Positions 40,401 to 54,600 of a DNA stretch of 64,000 bases are shown here, piece by piece. Origin of the DNA: Anisus vortex (lineage: Eukaryota > Mollusca > Gastropoda > Planorbidae); assembly GCA_949126835.1 (NCBI GenBank), contig OX421495.1, positions 2,230,552 to 2,294,551 on the forward strand, read 5' to 3'. The notes under the pieces are model-generated. The model searched no databases. It was not told the DNA's origin and worked only from the letters and a program-made list of their open reading frames with translations. The translations under genes were made by a program, and so were the position numbers. Within the stretch, counting starts at the first letter, position 1. Each line of letters begins with the position of its first letter.

Positions 40401-43400
40401 TAGGCCTAACTAATGTGAGATAGCATTTTAGTTTTATATTCTTATTACATTTGTAAAAGTTCCTTTTTATGAATCCTAATGTTTTGTTTGATTTTTTAAT
40501 TACTTCATCAATGTGAGGGTTCCAAGATAACTTATCATTTATTATTACTCCTAGATACTTAGCATTGCTAGTTTGAGTTAGTTCTTTACCATGAATGAAG
40601 TAGTTTGTTATTATTTGTTTCTTTTTCTTGGATACCCTTATTAGTTGGCATTTTTCTGGGTGAAAAGACATACTCCAGTTTGATTCCCATTTTTGTAGTT
40701 CATCTAGGTCTTTTTGTAAAAGTTCACTATCTTTTCCTGTCTTTATTATTCTATAAATTATGCAATCATCAGCAAATAATCTTACTTTTGTGCCTGTGTT
40801 GATGCAATTTGGCAGATCATTAATGTAAATTAGAAATAGTAAAGGCCCTAGAACAGTTCCTTGTGGAACTCCTGAGTTTACTGTTATTGGTGATGACTTA
40901 GAGCCATTTATTATCACTGTTTGTTCTCTGCCTATAAGAAAGTCCTGAATCCACTGATGTAAGGGACCAGAGATGCCAAAGTATTTAAGTTTTTTAAGAA
41001 GACTAGAATGATGAACTTTATCAAATGCTTTTGAAAAATCTAGTAATATAGCATCAATTTGGTTGTTATTATCTAATCCCTTAGACAAGTCATCTATTAA
41101 GCCTATCAATTGAGTCTCACATGATCTATTTTTCCTGAAGCCATGTTGGTGTGGGCACAGTGCATTTAGTTTGTCTAGATGATTTACTATACTACTATAT
41201 ATTATATGTTCAAGTAATTTACATGTTATGCTTGTTAGAGAAACAGGTCTATAATTTCCGGGGTCAGATTTATCTCCTTTTTTGAAAAGGGGGGTTACAT
41301 TGGCTAATTTCCAATCTTTGGGCACTTTGCCCTGGTTTAGAGAGGCCTGAAAAAGTATTTTAAAGATTGGAGTTATTTCATTAGTTAGTTCTTTAAGCAG
41401 TCTTGCTGGTATTTCATCTGGACCAGAAGCTTTGTTTACTTTTAAGTTGGTTAGGAGTTGTTTAATGCCTTTTTCATCTACATTTATATTTCCTATCTCT
41501 TCTAGTTTGTTTAAATTTATGAATATTTCTTTGTCACCTGGATTTGAAAAAGATGATGCAAAGTGTGTGTTTAGGATATTAGCTTTAGTTTCATTATCAT
41601 TATAAGTTTTGTTGTTTTGGCCTTTTAGTGGAGCTATGCCTGTAGTGTCCATTTTTCTTGATTTAATGTAGGACCATAAGTTTTTATTATTATCTTTAGA
41701 AATTACATTGTTTACATATTCATTCTGCAGCTGTCTGCTTAGTTTCTGAGTTAAATGTTTAATTTTTAGGTATTTTTTATGTAGTCTAATTGAATTAGTT
41801 GCCTTAAACTTTTTGAATAGATTTTCTTTTTGTTTACACAGTTTCTTTAGTTTAGTGTTAAACCAACATTTGTTAATTTTATTTGATGTTTGTTTTGTTG
41901 GCACAGAGTCAGCCATTATTGCGTTTAAGTTGGTTTTTATAAATTGCCAAATATCTTCAACTGGACTATCTATATTGTATTTAGTAAGAAAATTGGTTTG
42001 GAATTTTATTGCTGCTTGATGTAGTTCTGTTGTGTTACATTTATTCCAGAGATAAATTATTCTTTTAGGTTTCTTGCTAATTTGGATTTTTATTTTGTTA
42101 TTTACTCTTACAATATCATGATCTGAAAGTCCAGGGATTATTTCATAATCTAATACTAGTCCTGGTCTGTTCGTTAAAAATAAATCTAGTATATTATGGT
42201 TTCTTGTTGGTTTTTTATTAATTTGGTCTAAGTTTAGATTTTGGATGGTATTGATAAACATTTCATTTATTTCTTTTGTGATACAACAAATATTACTGAT
42301 TATTAGACCTAAGGCTTTTGCAACCAAAATTGAAACAAACATTGACAAATTGCTAGCAACACACCAGGCAAATGATTCACATTAATATTGATTTATTTAA
42401 ACCTTTTGTTTAGGCAATTTTTAGATCGAATAATCCTTACAATATGTTTCCTTTTCAGTTTTTTTAAAGATAATTAATCACACAAAAAGTCTAGTCTGCC
42501 TAAAAAAATTGCGGAAACTATGGTCCAGATGGGCGGAAAGGGGGGGAGTGGGCGATAAAAGAAAGCTGGAGGAGGGGGGTGAACGGAACAAAATTGTAAA
42601 AGGGGGCAGTGAGCCGAAAAAGGTTGAGAACCTATAGTCTAAAGCATACATTCACCAGAACTGGGTTTAACTAAAGCTTAATAGGTTGGTCAGACCAGGA
42701 GAAACAAATTGAAAGATTTGAACCTTCAGGTTGGTAGATGTTGTAACTGGCCAACTTTCAAGAATTAAAAAAAAAACTTATTTTTCACAAATCTCATCAA
42801 TATATTCGTGTCCTGTCTGAAAATTACATTTGAAGTTTATTAAATGTATTAAAATGAAACCTTCAAATCAAACGTTTACATTTTAAACTGACCTTTGGTC
42901 TCAGCATAATTCAAACGTTTCCCTTTTTTTTCATTACTTACAGTGAAATAAATCAGAAAAGATTTAAACTAAATGGAACACTAACCGTAGGGACCTCTCC
43001 TACATCAGATATTTGAACAGTGATGGACTTGGACGTCTGCTGGTTGTTGGAGTCTGTAGCTACAATTATGACGCTGTATTTCTCTTGCTTCTCAAAATTG
43101 GCTGCCTTAGCCAGATACAAGTTTGCGCTGCACAGAACAAAACCAGCCTGGATTTTGGACAAAAGACTCAACATGTAAGTAGCTCATCTCTATAATAATC
43201 AATAAGTATAAGTTTGTGATTATTGAGTAAGTTATTTAAATTGTAAAACTGAGAAATTTCAATCTAAATGTAAGTCAAAATAAGACTTCATCAGTTCATG
43301 GCATTAGTATAGTTAAATTTATGGGATTAATATTTATAGTATATTATAATAAATTATAATATTTATAAATTTATGGGACTAATATTTATATTATATTATA

Positions 43401-45460
43401 ATAATATAATATTAGACTATAATATTTATAATTTTTTAGTATTTAAAAAACAATAACAGAAAGGGTATAGAAAAAATATACAAAAAAAAAATGAATTGGG
43501 TAATGCATAGTTGCATAGTTAGAGGGCCAGTCAATTCTAATAGAATTGGGTAATGCATAGTTAGAGGGCCAGTCAATTCTAATAGAATTGGGTAATGCAT
43601 AGTTAGAGGGCCAGTCAATTCTAATAGAATTGGGTAATGCATAGTTAGAGGGCCAGTCAATTCTAATAGAATTGGGTAATGCATAGTTAGAGGGCCAGTC
43701 AATTCTAATAGAATTGGGTAATGCATAGTTAGAGGGCCAGTCAATTCTAATAGAATTGGGTAATGCATAGTTAGAGGGTCAGTCAATTCTAATAGAATTG
43801 GGTAATGCATAGTTAGAGGGCCAGTCAATTCTAATAGAATTGGGTAATGCATAGTTAGAGGGCCAGTCAATTCTAATAGAATTGGGTAATGCATAGTTAG
43901 AGGGCCAGTCAATTCTAATAGAATTGGGTAATGCATAGTTAGAGGGCCAGTCAATTCTAATAGAATTGGGTAATGCATAGTTAGAGGGCCAGTCAATTCT
44001 AATAGAATTGGGTAATGCATAGTTAGAGGGCCAGTCAATTCTAATAGAATTGGGTAATGCATAGTTAGAGGGCCAGTCAATTCTAATAGAATTGGGTAAT
44101 GCATAGTTAGAGGGCCAGTCAATTCTAATAGAATTGGGTAATGCATAGTTAGAGGGCCAGTCAATTCTAATAGAATTGGGTAATGCATAGTTAGAGGGCC
44201 AGTCAATTCTAATAGAATTGGGTAATGCATAGTTAGAGGGCCAGTCAATTCTAATAGAATTGGGTAATGCATAGTTAGAGGGCCAGTCAATTCTAATAGA
44301 ATTGGGTAATGCATAGTTAGAGGGCCAGTCAATTCTAATAGAATTGGGTAATGCATAGTTAGAGGGCCAGTCAATTCTAATAGAATTGGGTAATGCATAG
44401 TTAGAGGGCCAGTCAATTCTAATAGAATTGGGTAATGCATAGTTAGAGGGCCAGTCAATTCTAATAGAATTGGGTAATGCATAGTTAGAGGGCCAGTCAA
44501 TTCTAATAGAGAGCTGATTTGGTTCTGGAAGGTGGATACATAGGCCTCCTCCCTCCCACCCCCAAACATAGATAAAAACTTCATCCCTCTTGTGATTCAA
44601 ACATATATTACAAAAAGATGAATTAATTGTCTAATTTAGTCATGTATTTCCGCAGTGAATGCCAAGCTTACCCCAGTACTGCAGGTAGAGTTTTTGTCCA
44701 ACAGAAACTGGCTGTTGTCATTTACCAAGAAGGAAAATGAAACTGTCTGGTCCAGATTGATGTCTTCTGCTGTGATAGAGGCAATAGAACTGTTCAATGC
44801 CAGGTTTTCGTTAATTCCTATGGTCTCCGAGTCCACCAGACGTGATCTGCTGTTGGCCGCAGCAGTTAAATTCCTTGGTGCATCGTTACCACCAACAATG
44901 TTGATATAGAACGTCTGCTCGGCCTTTAAACAAAAGAGATTGTTGGTAGGTCAGCAGTAAATACTCTACAGATTTTATGATCAAATATTTTTATAATAAG
45001 AACTTAGCATCGGACTCATTGTTTGGGGGCACAGAGGTGCAGCCGCTGAGCACTGGTAGCTTTTCTAAAAGTATTAAGTTCAAATCACTGATAGCTTTTC
45101 TAAAAGTATTAAGTTCAAATCTTGTCAAAATGCCATGATTTTTCAGTGGAGTGTGTACCCAAGGCTACCCACCTTAGATGGGTAACCAGTGCTGGTAGGG
45201 GGAAGTAAGTAGCTGGACATTGTGTGTGGGATCTCACAACTCCTTTTTATGCCATTGCCAAGAAACTAGAACTACTGCTTCATTGACCAGGTAGATTACT
45301 AAACAAACAAAATAACATATTTCATAGAAAATTCTTTCAATCAATTTTTTTTATGCATTAGCCTCCTGAAGACTTTGCTTCAACACTATTCACACAAAGA
45401 CAGAAACACACAAAACGTTAACACATCTGTAAATAATTTAAAATAAGAGGAAATGACTTG

Positions 45461-45541
<81 letters not shown>

Positions 45542-45543
45542 GT

Positions 45544-45575
<32 letters not shown>

Positions 45576-45646
45576 GTATATATATATTATATATATATAT
45601 ATATTGTAATTTCTAATGGAATTATAATATTGAATTGGAATGATTA

Positions 45647-45696
<50 letters not shown>

Positions 45697-48600
45697 CTAA
45701 GTGGGGAAATACACATATATGTCAGTCAGCCTCGTGCAACAAGATTTATTTTTATTTTTAATGCAGGAAATAAGGAATTGAAAATGTGCACCATAAAGTT
45801 TAATGAAAAAAACAGTTAAAACTGATTGTTGTGGTTGAGGAGGGAGAGGGGGCTGAAATTTTGAAAAAAAGTGTTGTCAAATGAAACACACTTCTATGCT
45901 AATTTCAGCTCAATAGAATGACAGAGAAGGAGTAAATTAGCCTGCCAAAGATCTGGACGCCCGGCACAAGCATTCAAAGTTTGGCAAAAACAATCTAAAG
46001 GATTTAAAGGATTTTCAAGACAAACCTTTTGATTCAACTATTTAGCTTAAACAGCTTAAGTATTGATAAGAATCTTTATGAAAAGATAATTACAGTTTTC
46101 ATGGGGATGCCACTGTCCTGTGCCACAACGACAATGGAGTACATTTTGCTCAGAACGAACGGTGCGTCAGTGGCTTTGGTCAGCTGAGAATTGACAAGCT
46201 TGAACATGCCGCCAGCGTCATCTTTAAGACTGAACAACAGCGTCTGCTGGCTGTCCTCATCGCTGGCACTCACATTGCCAATGAGGATGCCCGCTTTGGC
46301 TGACAGACCCACTTTGTTGTCTGAGGAGAATAACAAAAGTTGATTCTAGAAACTTTTCATTTTCTATAAAACATATTATATTATTATAGCATTATTAGTT
46401 ATTAGTTATGCGTTATTAGTGTACATCTAATTACCAAAATCTGAAATTACCAAACATATCAATGGAGAAAAAAATGTTACAAATTTGTTGATTACTGATT
46501 AAGGTTTAAGAAAAATTAGTTTCAAGATGTAGGAGAATGAAGGCTTATTGACTTGTGTGGTAGCTAGTATTATATGGAAGGAGAGGCACAGAAACACCTC
46601 TAAACTGAAGGTCGGCTGGTCCTGCACTTAGTTCACTGGACTGTCAACTAAATGGCCAGGGTGCTGACCAATCCCTTCCGCCCAGCAGGAGTTTTGGGCC
46701 TAGGACGTAATAATCTTCTATCTAGAAGGAACGTCTGTAAACTTATAAGTCAAACCAACAAATGCCAGTTTTGTATTGTACACTGGACATATACAGCTAA
46801 AATCACACTCTGACTGCAAAAAGCCAGAAAAAAAAGGAACCTGCTCCCTGCAAACGAGTCTACAGCACATCCCCTCTTTCAATGCTCATCACTTCAAGAC
46901 CTATGCAATATTTGTCTAAAAAAAAAACACATCCTTTTAAACACCCTTTATAAAAATAATGAACATTTGTGATGTTTCTTTACAAAACCTCGGAGCGAAT
47001 GGCAAATGTCCAGATAGCAAGCATAGATATTTTTTGTCATGGTCTTAAGAATTAGAATTACTTAATGTTGCGAACCATTTACTTTGAGAATTGAACAACC
47101 TGTGGTCAAAGGGCAGCAAGAATAGAAAAATTATGTTAAAATTTGCAAGTTAACGTTTTGTTTGATTATATTTATAAACAATTTTAACTTAGTAAATTGA
47201 TTCAATTATTAGAACTAAGAAGATGGAAATATTCTTATATTGACTGACACTTTAAAATATATTTTCAATACAGTCAGTACTCACTGGAAGTAATTTAAAT
47301 CTTGCTTACAGCAGACATTTCAAGACAGAACAACCCTAGTGAACTCAAGGATTCTACTAATGGGCTCGCTGGTGGGGGCAGTTTTTATGTACGGCTGTGA
47401 AACATGGACACTTAGAAAATAATCAAAGCCCTGGAAAACTCAGATGGTACGGGCATGTGGCAACATCAGAAAGCCTGGCGAAAACCATCCTGCAGGGCAC
47501 AGTGCAGGGTGAAAGAAAGAGAGGAAGGCAGAACAGACGATGGGAGGATGACATCAGGGAGTGGACCGGCTTGTCTCTTGCAGATTCCCAGAGGGCGGCG
47601 CAAGACCGAGACGAATGGCATACAATTGTCCAACTGTCAAAAAATGGTGCCGCAACGACCCTCACTCGGGTTATGGGATAGCTGAAGTAAACCCAGTGAA
47701 ACCTAGTCTATTGAAAAAAGTTCAGAAAAAATGTGAGTGATATAATTCCAAGAGATAAATTCATTACCAGTAAGTACAATGTTGTCTGGCGCATCATTTA
47801 CATCAGTGACTTCAATCTTTTGACTAAAGCTTGCACTTTCCCTCGGGGATCCACTGTCTGTAACGATAACCTTCAGTGTATAAGAGCTCCTCTGTTCAAA
47901 GTTCAAGCTGCACATTTGTTGTTTAGTGGCTGTGCACTCATCAGGGGAAACAGCCTAGTAAATTGATATTTTTTACTCAAATTAGTTTATTAACATTCTA
48001 AGACAAGCTATTAGTTTTATAATCACATAACTCCATTAAACATAATTTCATATAATCACTACACATGATTACAGGTAATTTCTTTAAAAACTACCCTGAC
48101 ATTTTTCAATCATGCATGGTGCATAACACAAATGTTTTAAATTTATGCAATGATATCTTATCCCTTCATATATGAAGTTTAAAATATTGTTGTTTGCTTT
48201 TCACATGGTTTAAAAGAAACTATTCATGTGCAAATTAACAGCAGATATTTTTTTGGTGAAGCATGCCACAACGCTGTTGTACCAGAATGTTGGTGATAGT
48301 GTCGTTATTTCAAGATTCCCTTCTGTAAATACCAATTTAAGATTTGTATCACTAGATCTTTCAGACTCCAATATACTATCAACTTTGACATTTTAATCAG
48401 TTGAATAGCATTGCACTTAATTAATATACATTGTTTTCATATAAAGATCATATAATGAAAAGAAAATATTTAATAAATCTTTATAGAAGATTATCATTCA
48501 CATTTAAATTCTTTTCAGTCATTGAAAAATAGTTTACTTTAGTTATCTTATAAGTTTATCTTATAAGTTTACAGACGTTCCTTCTAGATAGAAGATTATT

Positions 48601-51600
48601 ACGTCCACTAGGCCCAAAACTCCTGCAGGGCGATAGGGATCCGTCGGTGTCAGGGCTAGAACCCACGACCTGTCAGTTGGTTTTTGGTTGACAGTCCGGT
48701 GAACTAACAGCTGGACCAGCCGGCTTCACTTACTTGGCTAATTGAAAGCATATCTTATTAGTTTATGAATTTTACTAACCAACAGTTTATCAGCGTCGAT
48801 CCTAAACTTTCCATTGGCACTGTCTAAAAGACTAAAAGTAAATCCTTCTTTGTTATCCGGATCAGTAGCTTGGAATGTCCCAATCAGTGTCCCATCAAGG
48901 CTGTTTTCTTCAACCTGTAAATACAATCAGTACTGTGAAATGATTTCTCTCTCTTGAAATAAAAACTACTTATGTGTAGGGCCTGACTGAGTAGATGATT
49001 TTTGTAGAGTACCGAATCCCAGTAAATGGATGCAGCACCATATCCGAATATGAACTGAGCAGTAGCGGTAGCTCCAGAGTTTTCCCTAGCATAGGCAATG
49101 TTAATTCTATTTATAATCTTTATTTACACATGCCCTTCCCCAATCTCCTGTTATTTGTTTACTTACAACAAGAGCAGAAGTTAGGATTTTGGTAAAACTG
49201 ATCAAGTCTCAATTGTTTTTTTTTAAAGTTTCCTTTCTGTTGAAATATACTTTTTTTATATTTGTTACTAACTGTGCGTATTACTTGCTGAGGCAAATAC
49301 TTTCCAAAAAAAGCTATATTTCAAAAGCTAATGTCTGAGACGATTTCCAGTTAGGCCCTGGCTAATTTGAGCTAAGATACTATTGTTCAAGTGCAGGGGG
49401 ACATTCAAGGTAATTTGGTATTAAGTAAGCAGCATTAGTTTTAAACCTTGTTGTTTGTCAATTTGAGATCAGTTGGTGGTTCATTCACATCCATGACATT
49501 AATAGTAATAGTCTTTTGGTTCTTGTAGGATGGTGACCCACTGTCAGTCACTTGTAAAGTTATGCTGACATTAGGGCTGGTTTCATAATCCAGTCCTTTT
49601 GACACCTAATGGAAAATGCAATTAAAATAATGTTCTATGAAAAAAGTAAACTAGACATTATACATTTTAAAAAAATAAAATTTCAACAATAAAATTGTGT
49701 TTTCTCTATTTTAAAAAATTATATTTTTATAATATACCACAATTTGTATTCTCATCCCATATTTCACAAGTATCTGCAATCCTACAAAAATACTGATACC
49801 TTAAGTTCATTTCCGACAATAACAAAGTTATCTCCAGGTTGACTTATAACACTAAAGGAAAAGATCTGAGAAACGTCTTCATCAACTGCAGTCAGAACAG
49901 CCAATGATGTTATGGCATTTTCTTGAACAGACAGTGTAGTCGTCACAATGTTATTGATCCGGATATCCTGAACAATACCAAATTGAAAACCAGTGTCACT
50001 AAGGTCATTTATTGATCAAGTCTTAGGGCTACTTTCTTTTTTTCATTTCCAGGAAATAGAAAATTTATTGAGAGAACAAATGACTTTACTTACTTGTGGT
50101 GGATCATTCTCATCTAAAACTTGGATCTTCACTGAGGCAACAGTTTCCATGCCTTGCTTGTCCACCAAACTTAAAAGTACATTGTATTCTGACTGTGTCT
50201 CATAGTCTAGTATTACTCCAGTGACCAGGCTTGCTCCAACTGTGGTCCCAGGCCCCTTAATTTTGAAATATAGATATTTATATAGTTGTATATTTAAAAG
50301 TAAGTAAAGTATCCTTTGCAGACAGCATTGGTCCTAATCATCTGTAGAGATAGTAGATGGGTTTATCTGTTTTGCTACATCATAAGATGGGATTCTATTG
50401 CCTGCACAATGCCCAGTAGCCTTAATTTCCCCAACACATTATGCCGAGCTGACAATTGTCAGACCTAAGAAATAAATTAGCATATCCTGGATTAGAACCC
50501 GAGACATTTAGAATGGCACTCGGCTGCTAGACCAAGCTTTATTTTATAAAGAACTGAACAAGTTCCACACAGGCAGAATAAGTCACCTTAATATATAGCT
50601 TAGTTTGAGTACCAGGATACAAGAGTCATACCATTACAGCTCACTAGTGACCAAAAAGTGCGGAGAAACAGTAGGACAAGGTTCAGTTGAATGTGTCGTT
50701 GTTGACAAAATCAGGAAAACTAAAGATGGCCATAGAGAAAAGTGAAGGCAGATGGGCATTGTGCTGGCTTTTTATGCTGCGGCCGAACTGCTTCACTAGT
50801 CACACAGACCAATAGGTCAGCAATACACAACAGCGCATGTATTATCTAATAATTGCAACATATTACAATTGCAGATGGAATACATTTCTGAAAAGATTTT
50901 CAATTGATTCTATGATATCAAATTGAGTAATGAGAGTCAAATACTGTTAAGAAATAAAAGTTACCTTCCCGACAATGACTTCTTTATTTCCAACTATGAA
51001 AATATCTTTAAAATTCTTGAGAGTGATTTCAATGGAATCTCCAATGTCTGGGTCCTGAACTGTCAAAGTCTCCACAGCTGTTCCCATGACTCCGTTCTCT
51101 GATACCTTCAAGACACTAGGTCCAAGGAACATTGGCGCCTCATTTATATTCAGCACTTCTATTTTAATTGAACTTATTGTCTGAAATATCAAAAAACATC
51201 AAAAAACATTTTGTTTTTACTTACAGTTATATTATTTTGTCACATCAACAACATTCCATACAAGTTTAAATATTTGTATAGCTGAACATTTTCTTGACTA
51301 GACAAAAAAAACATGGAATCCACAGGGCGACAAACAGACATAGAGGTAGACCCATGGACACCTGGCGAATAGAAGTAGAAAAGGACGTGCAGCTGACCAG
51401 GAAGAGCTGGAAGAAGTTAGAGAAGATAGCCAGAGAAAAAAAGACATGATAAAAATTATTGATAGCCTTTGCTTTACTGGGAGTTGATAACAGCAAAGAA
51501 GAAGAAAGCATACTAGTACCTGGTAATAAAGCCTTAAATTGTAACTTGAATATACAGCAAAATAATCGAATAAAATAATTAGAATGAGTTTGAGATTAAA

Positions 51601-54600
51601 ACCCATTTTTCTTATTCTATTTGAAAGAATGAATAGATTTATTTTCTTTCTTTCGGGAATGGAATTGCCGGAAAACTAGATAGGAAATAACAAAAAACTT
51701 TATAATATTTAAAAAGAATTTTTTTTAATTTATACCAATGTTTGGTAGTCAAGAAAAGATAACTGAGTTCTTCTACTCACTGTCATCGCAGGTGATCCAT
51801 TGTCTGTCACTTGCACGCTGATAAAGTAATCACTCTGGGCTTCATAATCTAAGCTGACAAGCTGTATCAGATTATCATGGCCGTCTACGCTAAACACTTG
51901 GGTGTAGTTCAGTAAGCCATAAGTTAGAGTGGTGTCTTTGTCTTGGTCGGAGGCTGACAGGGTGCCTGGAAGAGAAATAACTACATGAAGGACTGATACG
52001 TTTTGTAATGTCTATTCTTTGAAAGCCAGCAAGGGAAATAACTTCATGAAGCACTGATACGTTTTGTAATGTCTATTCTTTGAAAGCCAGCAAGGGAAAT
52101 AATTACATGAAGCACTTATGAAGTTTTGTAATATGCATTCTTTGATAGCTAGGAAGGGAAATAACTGCATGGTCAGTTTTCTGTAGCTTTTGCATAACTA
52201 TAGTGATTAAAACAATATCCAGCCACCTTTATTTTTAATATCTTGTTCCTTTTCACAAACTGAACTGATGAAATCTCTCACAAGTGTCTTCTTTTATCAA
52301 CCAGTGTGCAGAGTTTTGTGCTTTTTTGCAGCCAATGGCAGACAAACACATCAAAAAGTCTTTTTTCAACTATTCCTAGACTAGTTATAAAGTGTGTTGG
52401 TTATTGTTCAAGTTGGTTAAGAGGGCCATTGTACATATCTGCTATTGGCTAGTTCAGGACATTCAAGTAGAAAGTGTTTGACTGTTTCATGAGGGCAAGG
52501 TCTGCAAATAGGATTCCGGATGAAACTAAGGACCACAACACAATGATTTAAGAACTGGAAAATTTAAGTCAGCACCCACTGTGCTCTACCAGTGGACCAG
52601 TCTAGTATAAAAACATTATTTCAGCCAACTTGCCGATGATTGCTCCCACCGGTTTATTCTCTCTAATCTGAGACGTACTGATGTGAAGGTTGTACGGAGG
52701 GTCGTTCACATCAGCGATGGTTATACTTTGACTGACGGTCAAACTCAGAGGTGGACTCCCACTGTCTGTAACTTTCATCACCACACTCAAACTGTTTTGG
52801 CTTTCAAAGTCAATCTGGCATGTCTAAAATTGAAAAAAAAATATTTTTTTTTTACTTTCATAATAAAATTAAATGGTAATAAAGCAGATAAATTTAATAG
52901 AAATGGTTCATCTATTAAAAGATAGGAAAAAGACCATGGCCAAGGACAAATTTAACAAAATCATTTCTAACAGTTGGAATCACATTTCAAAAATAGTACA
53001 AATAAAAACTCCTACTGAGATTCCAACTAGTTTAACCCCTTAAATGCAGATTTTTCTGTCTGTGCCTTAAACACCTGACTGATATTTTGGGCTAACAACC
53101 CTTACACACCTATTGACTTTCTAAATATAAAAATATGCATTAAATGCTCACATCAGAAAACACAATACTATTTGTAGAATTAATCAGTAGTGGCGCCTAT
53201 AGTAGAGTGTTTATTTAGTATTTTTTATATATTTTAAAATAAAAAGAAGCCTTGATAGTGCAATAATAGACTTAAAAATGTACGGCTTAAAAGCAAAAAA
53301 TTACTAACCAAACAAATTAAAATTAAAAAAAATTGTTTTAAATGAAGGTTAATGTGGAATTGATTTAGGAAATTGAATACATGTGGCTAAACATGTTTTG
53401 GATAATAATTAAATATTGTCTAGAACTTTCGAAAGCTCAAGGGAGAACGAGAAAACCTGCAAATAAATCCTAATCTTCTTATGTTTCCCCCAATGTCTAA
53501 TTAACGGTACTAGAAGGACGATGATACTAAGAAGGTATATTTACAATGATTTATATGGATACTGTAATTCTCAGATAAACTTAAGGACAAAAACACTTTC
53601 ATTATCCCTTATGCGAGAACAAATGCATATAAGTACTCTTTCTTCCCGAATGGCATTCAGGCATGGAATGGGTTGCCTGAACAAACAGGAAAACCAGTAA
53701 CTTAAGATTTAAAACATTGATAAAGATGCAAGATGCCAGTTTTGGGTCGATTTTCTCCCAGAGCCCATGGAAAGGGGATTTTAAAGGCAAGGAGTTCAGG
53801 GTTCAAAGGGTTAATGATAGTGAGAAAATCAACAAATGAGACCTGGCTGGGTCAAATCTCATGATGGTCTGTGTAAGTGTATATAGTTTCTCCCATATAG
53901 ATCCAATGCTACAATGAAAGTATTTTTCTCAAGTGCTACATAGAGAAACATACACTTTGTCCACAAAACTGAGTGGAAGTCTTCACATACAGGTTGTTAT
54001 TCTTCACGTAGAACCTGCCCTGCGCATCATCCAACAGCTCAAAGGTGAACAGCTGCTGTTCTATCTGGTTAGATCCAGTGTTATCTGGATCTAATGCTGT
54101 TAAATCAGAAACTAAAGTACCATCTTGACTATTTTCAGGAACCTGTTTTTGGAAAATATAAATATAATACTTTCTATTGCATGCACAAATTTGTGATAAA
54201 AATATTCATTACTTAGTCTTAGTAAAATTTTAGCATATCAAAAACATGTTATTAAAGGAATTCATCACAAAGTGACATCCCGTAAAATCTCAAATATAAG
54301 CCGCACTTGTGCATAAGCTGCAGGTATACTTTAGAAGGTGAAAAACAAGTAAATTTGAAGTCCACGTGTATAAGCGGCACTAAAAAAATCTAATTGGTGT
54401 AGGCTACCTGTACGATTTTGTTATCAACATTTTTTTTTTCACTGTTTCTGATTGTGAAAGGCTATTTATTTGTTGTACGGAAGATCACATATTTAATTAT
54501 TACAATAAAGCACATTGATAAAAATAGATTTATTGTAACATTAGATAACACAATATTTTTCTTATTATTTGTGGTAGCCTATACATCAACTTGAGTTAAT

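Noticed and set aside
42500..42650. G-rich MITE remnant ending AAAAGGTTGAGAACCTATAG
   Set aside because: Resembles an eroded hAT MITE, but the left end and target duplication cannot be fixed.
43436..44600. 382- and 273-codon - strand frames
   Set aside because: Products of the 42-bp array, whose period is divisible by three.
45438..45716. 92-codon Tyr/Ile repeat frame
   Set aside because: Translation of a TA microsatellite.
47423..47665. - strand 80-codon frame
   Set aside because: Antisense of the LINE-C C-terminal fragment.
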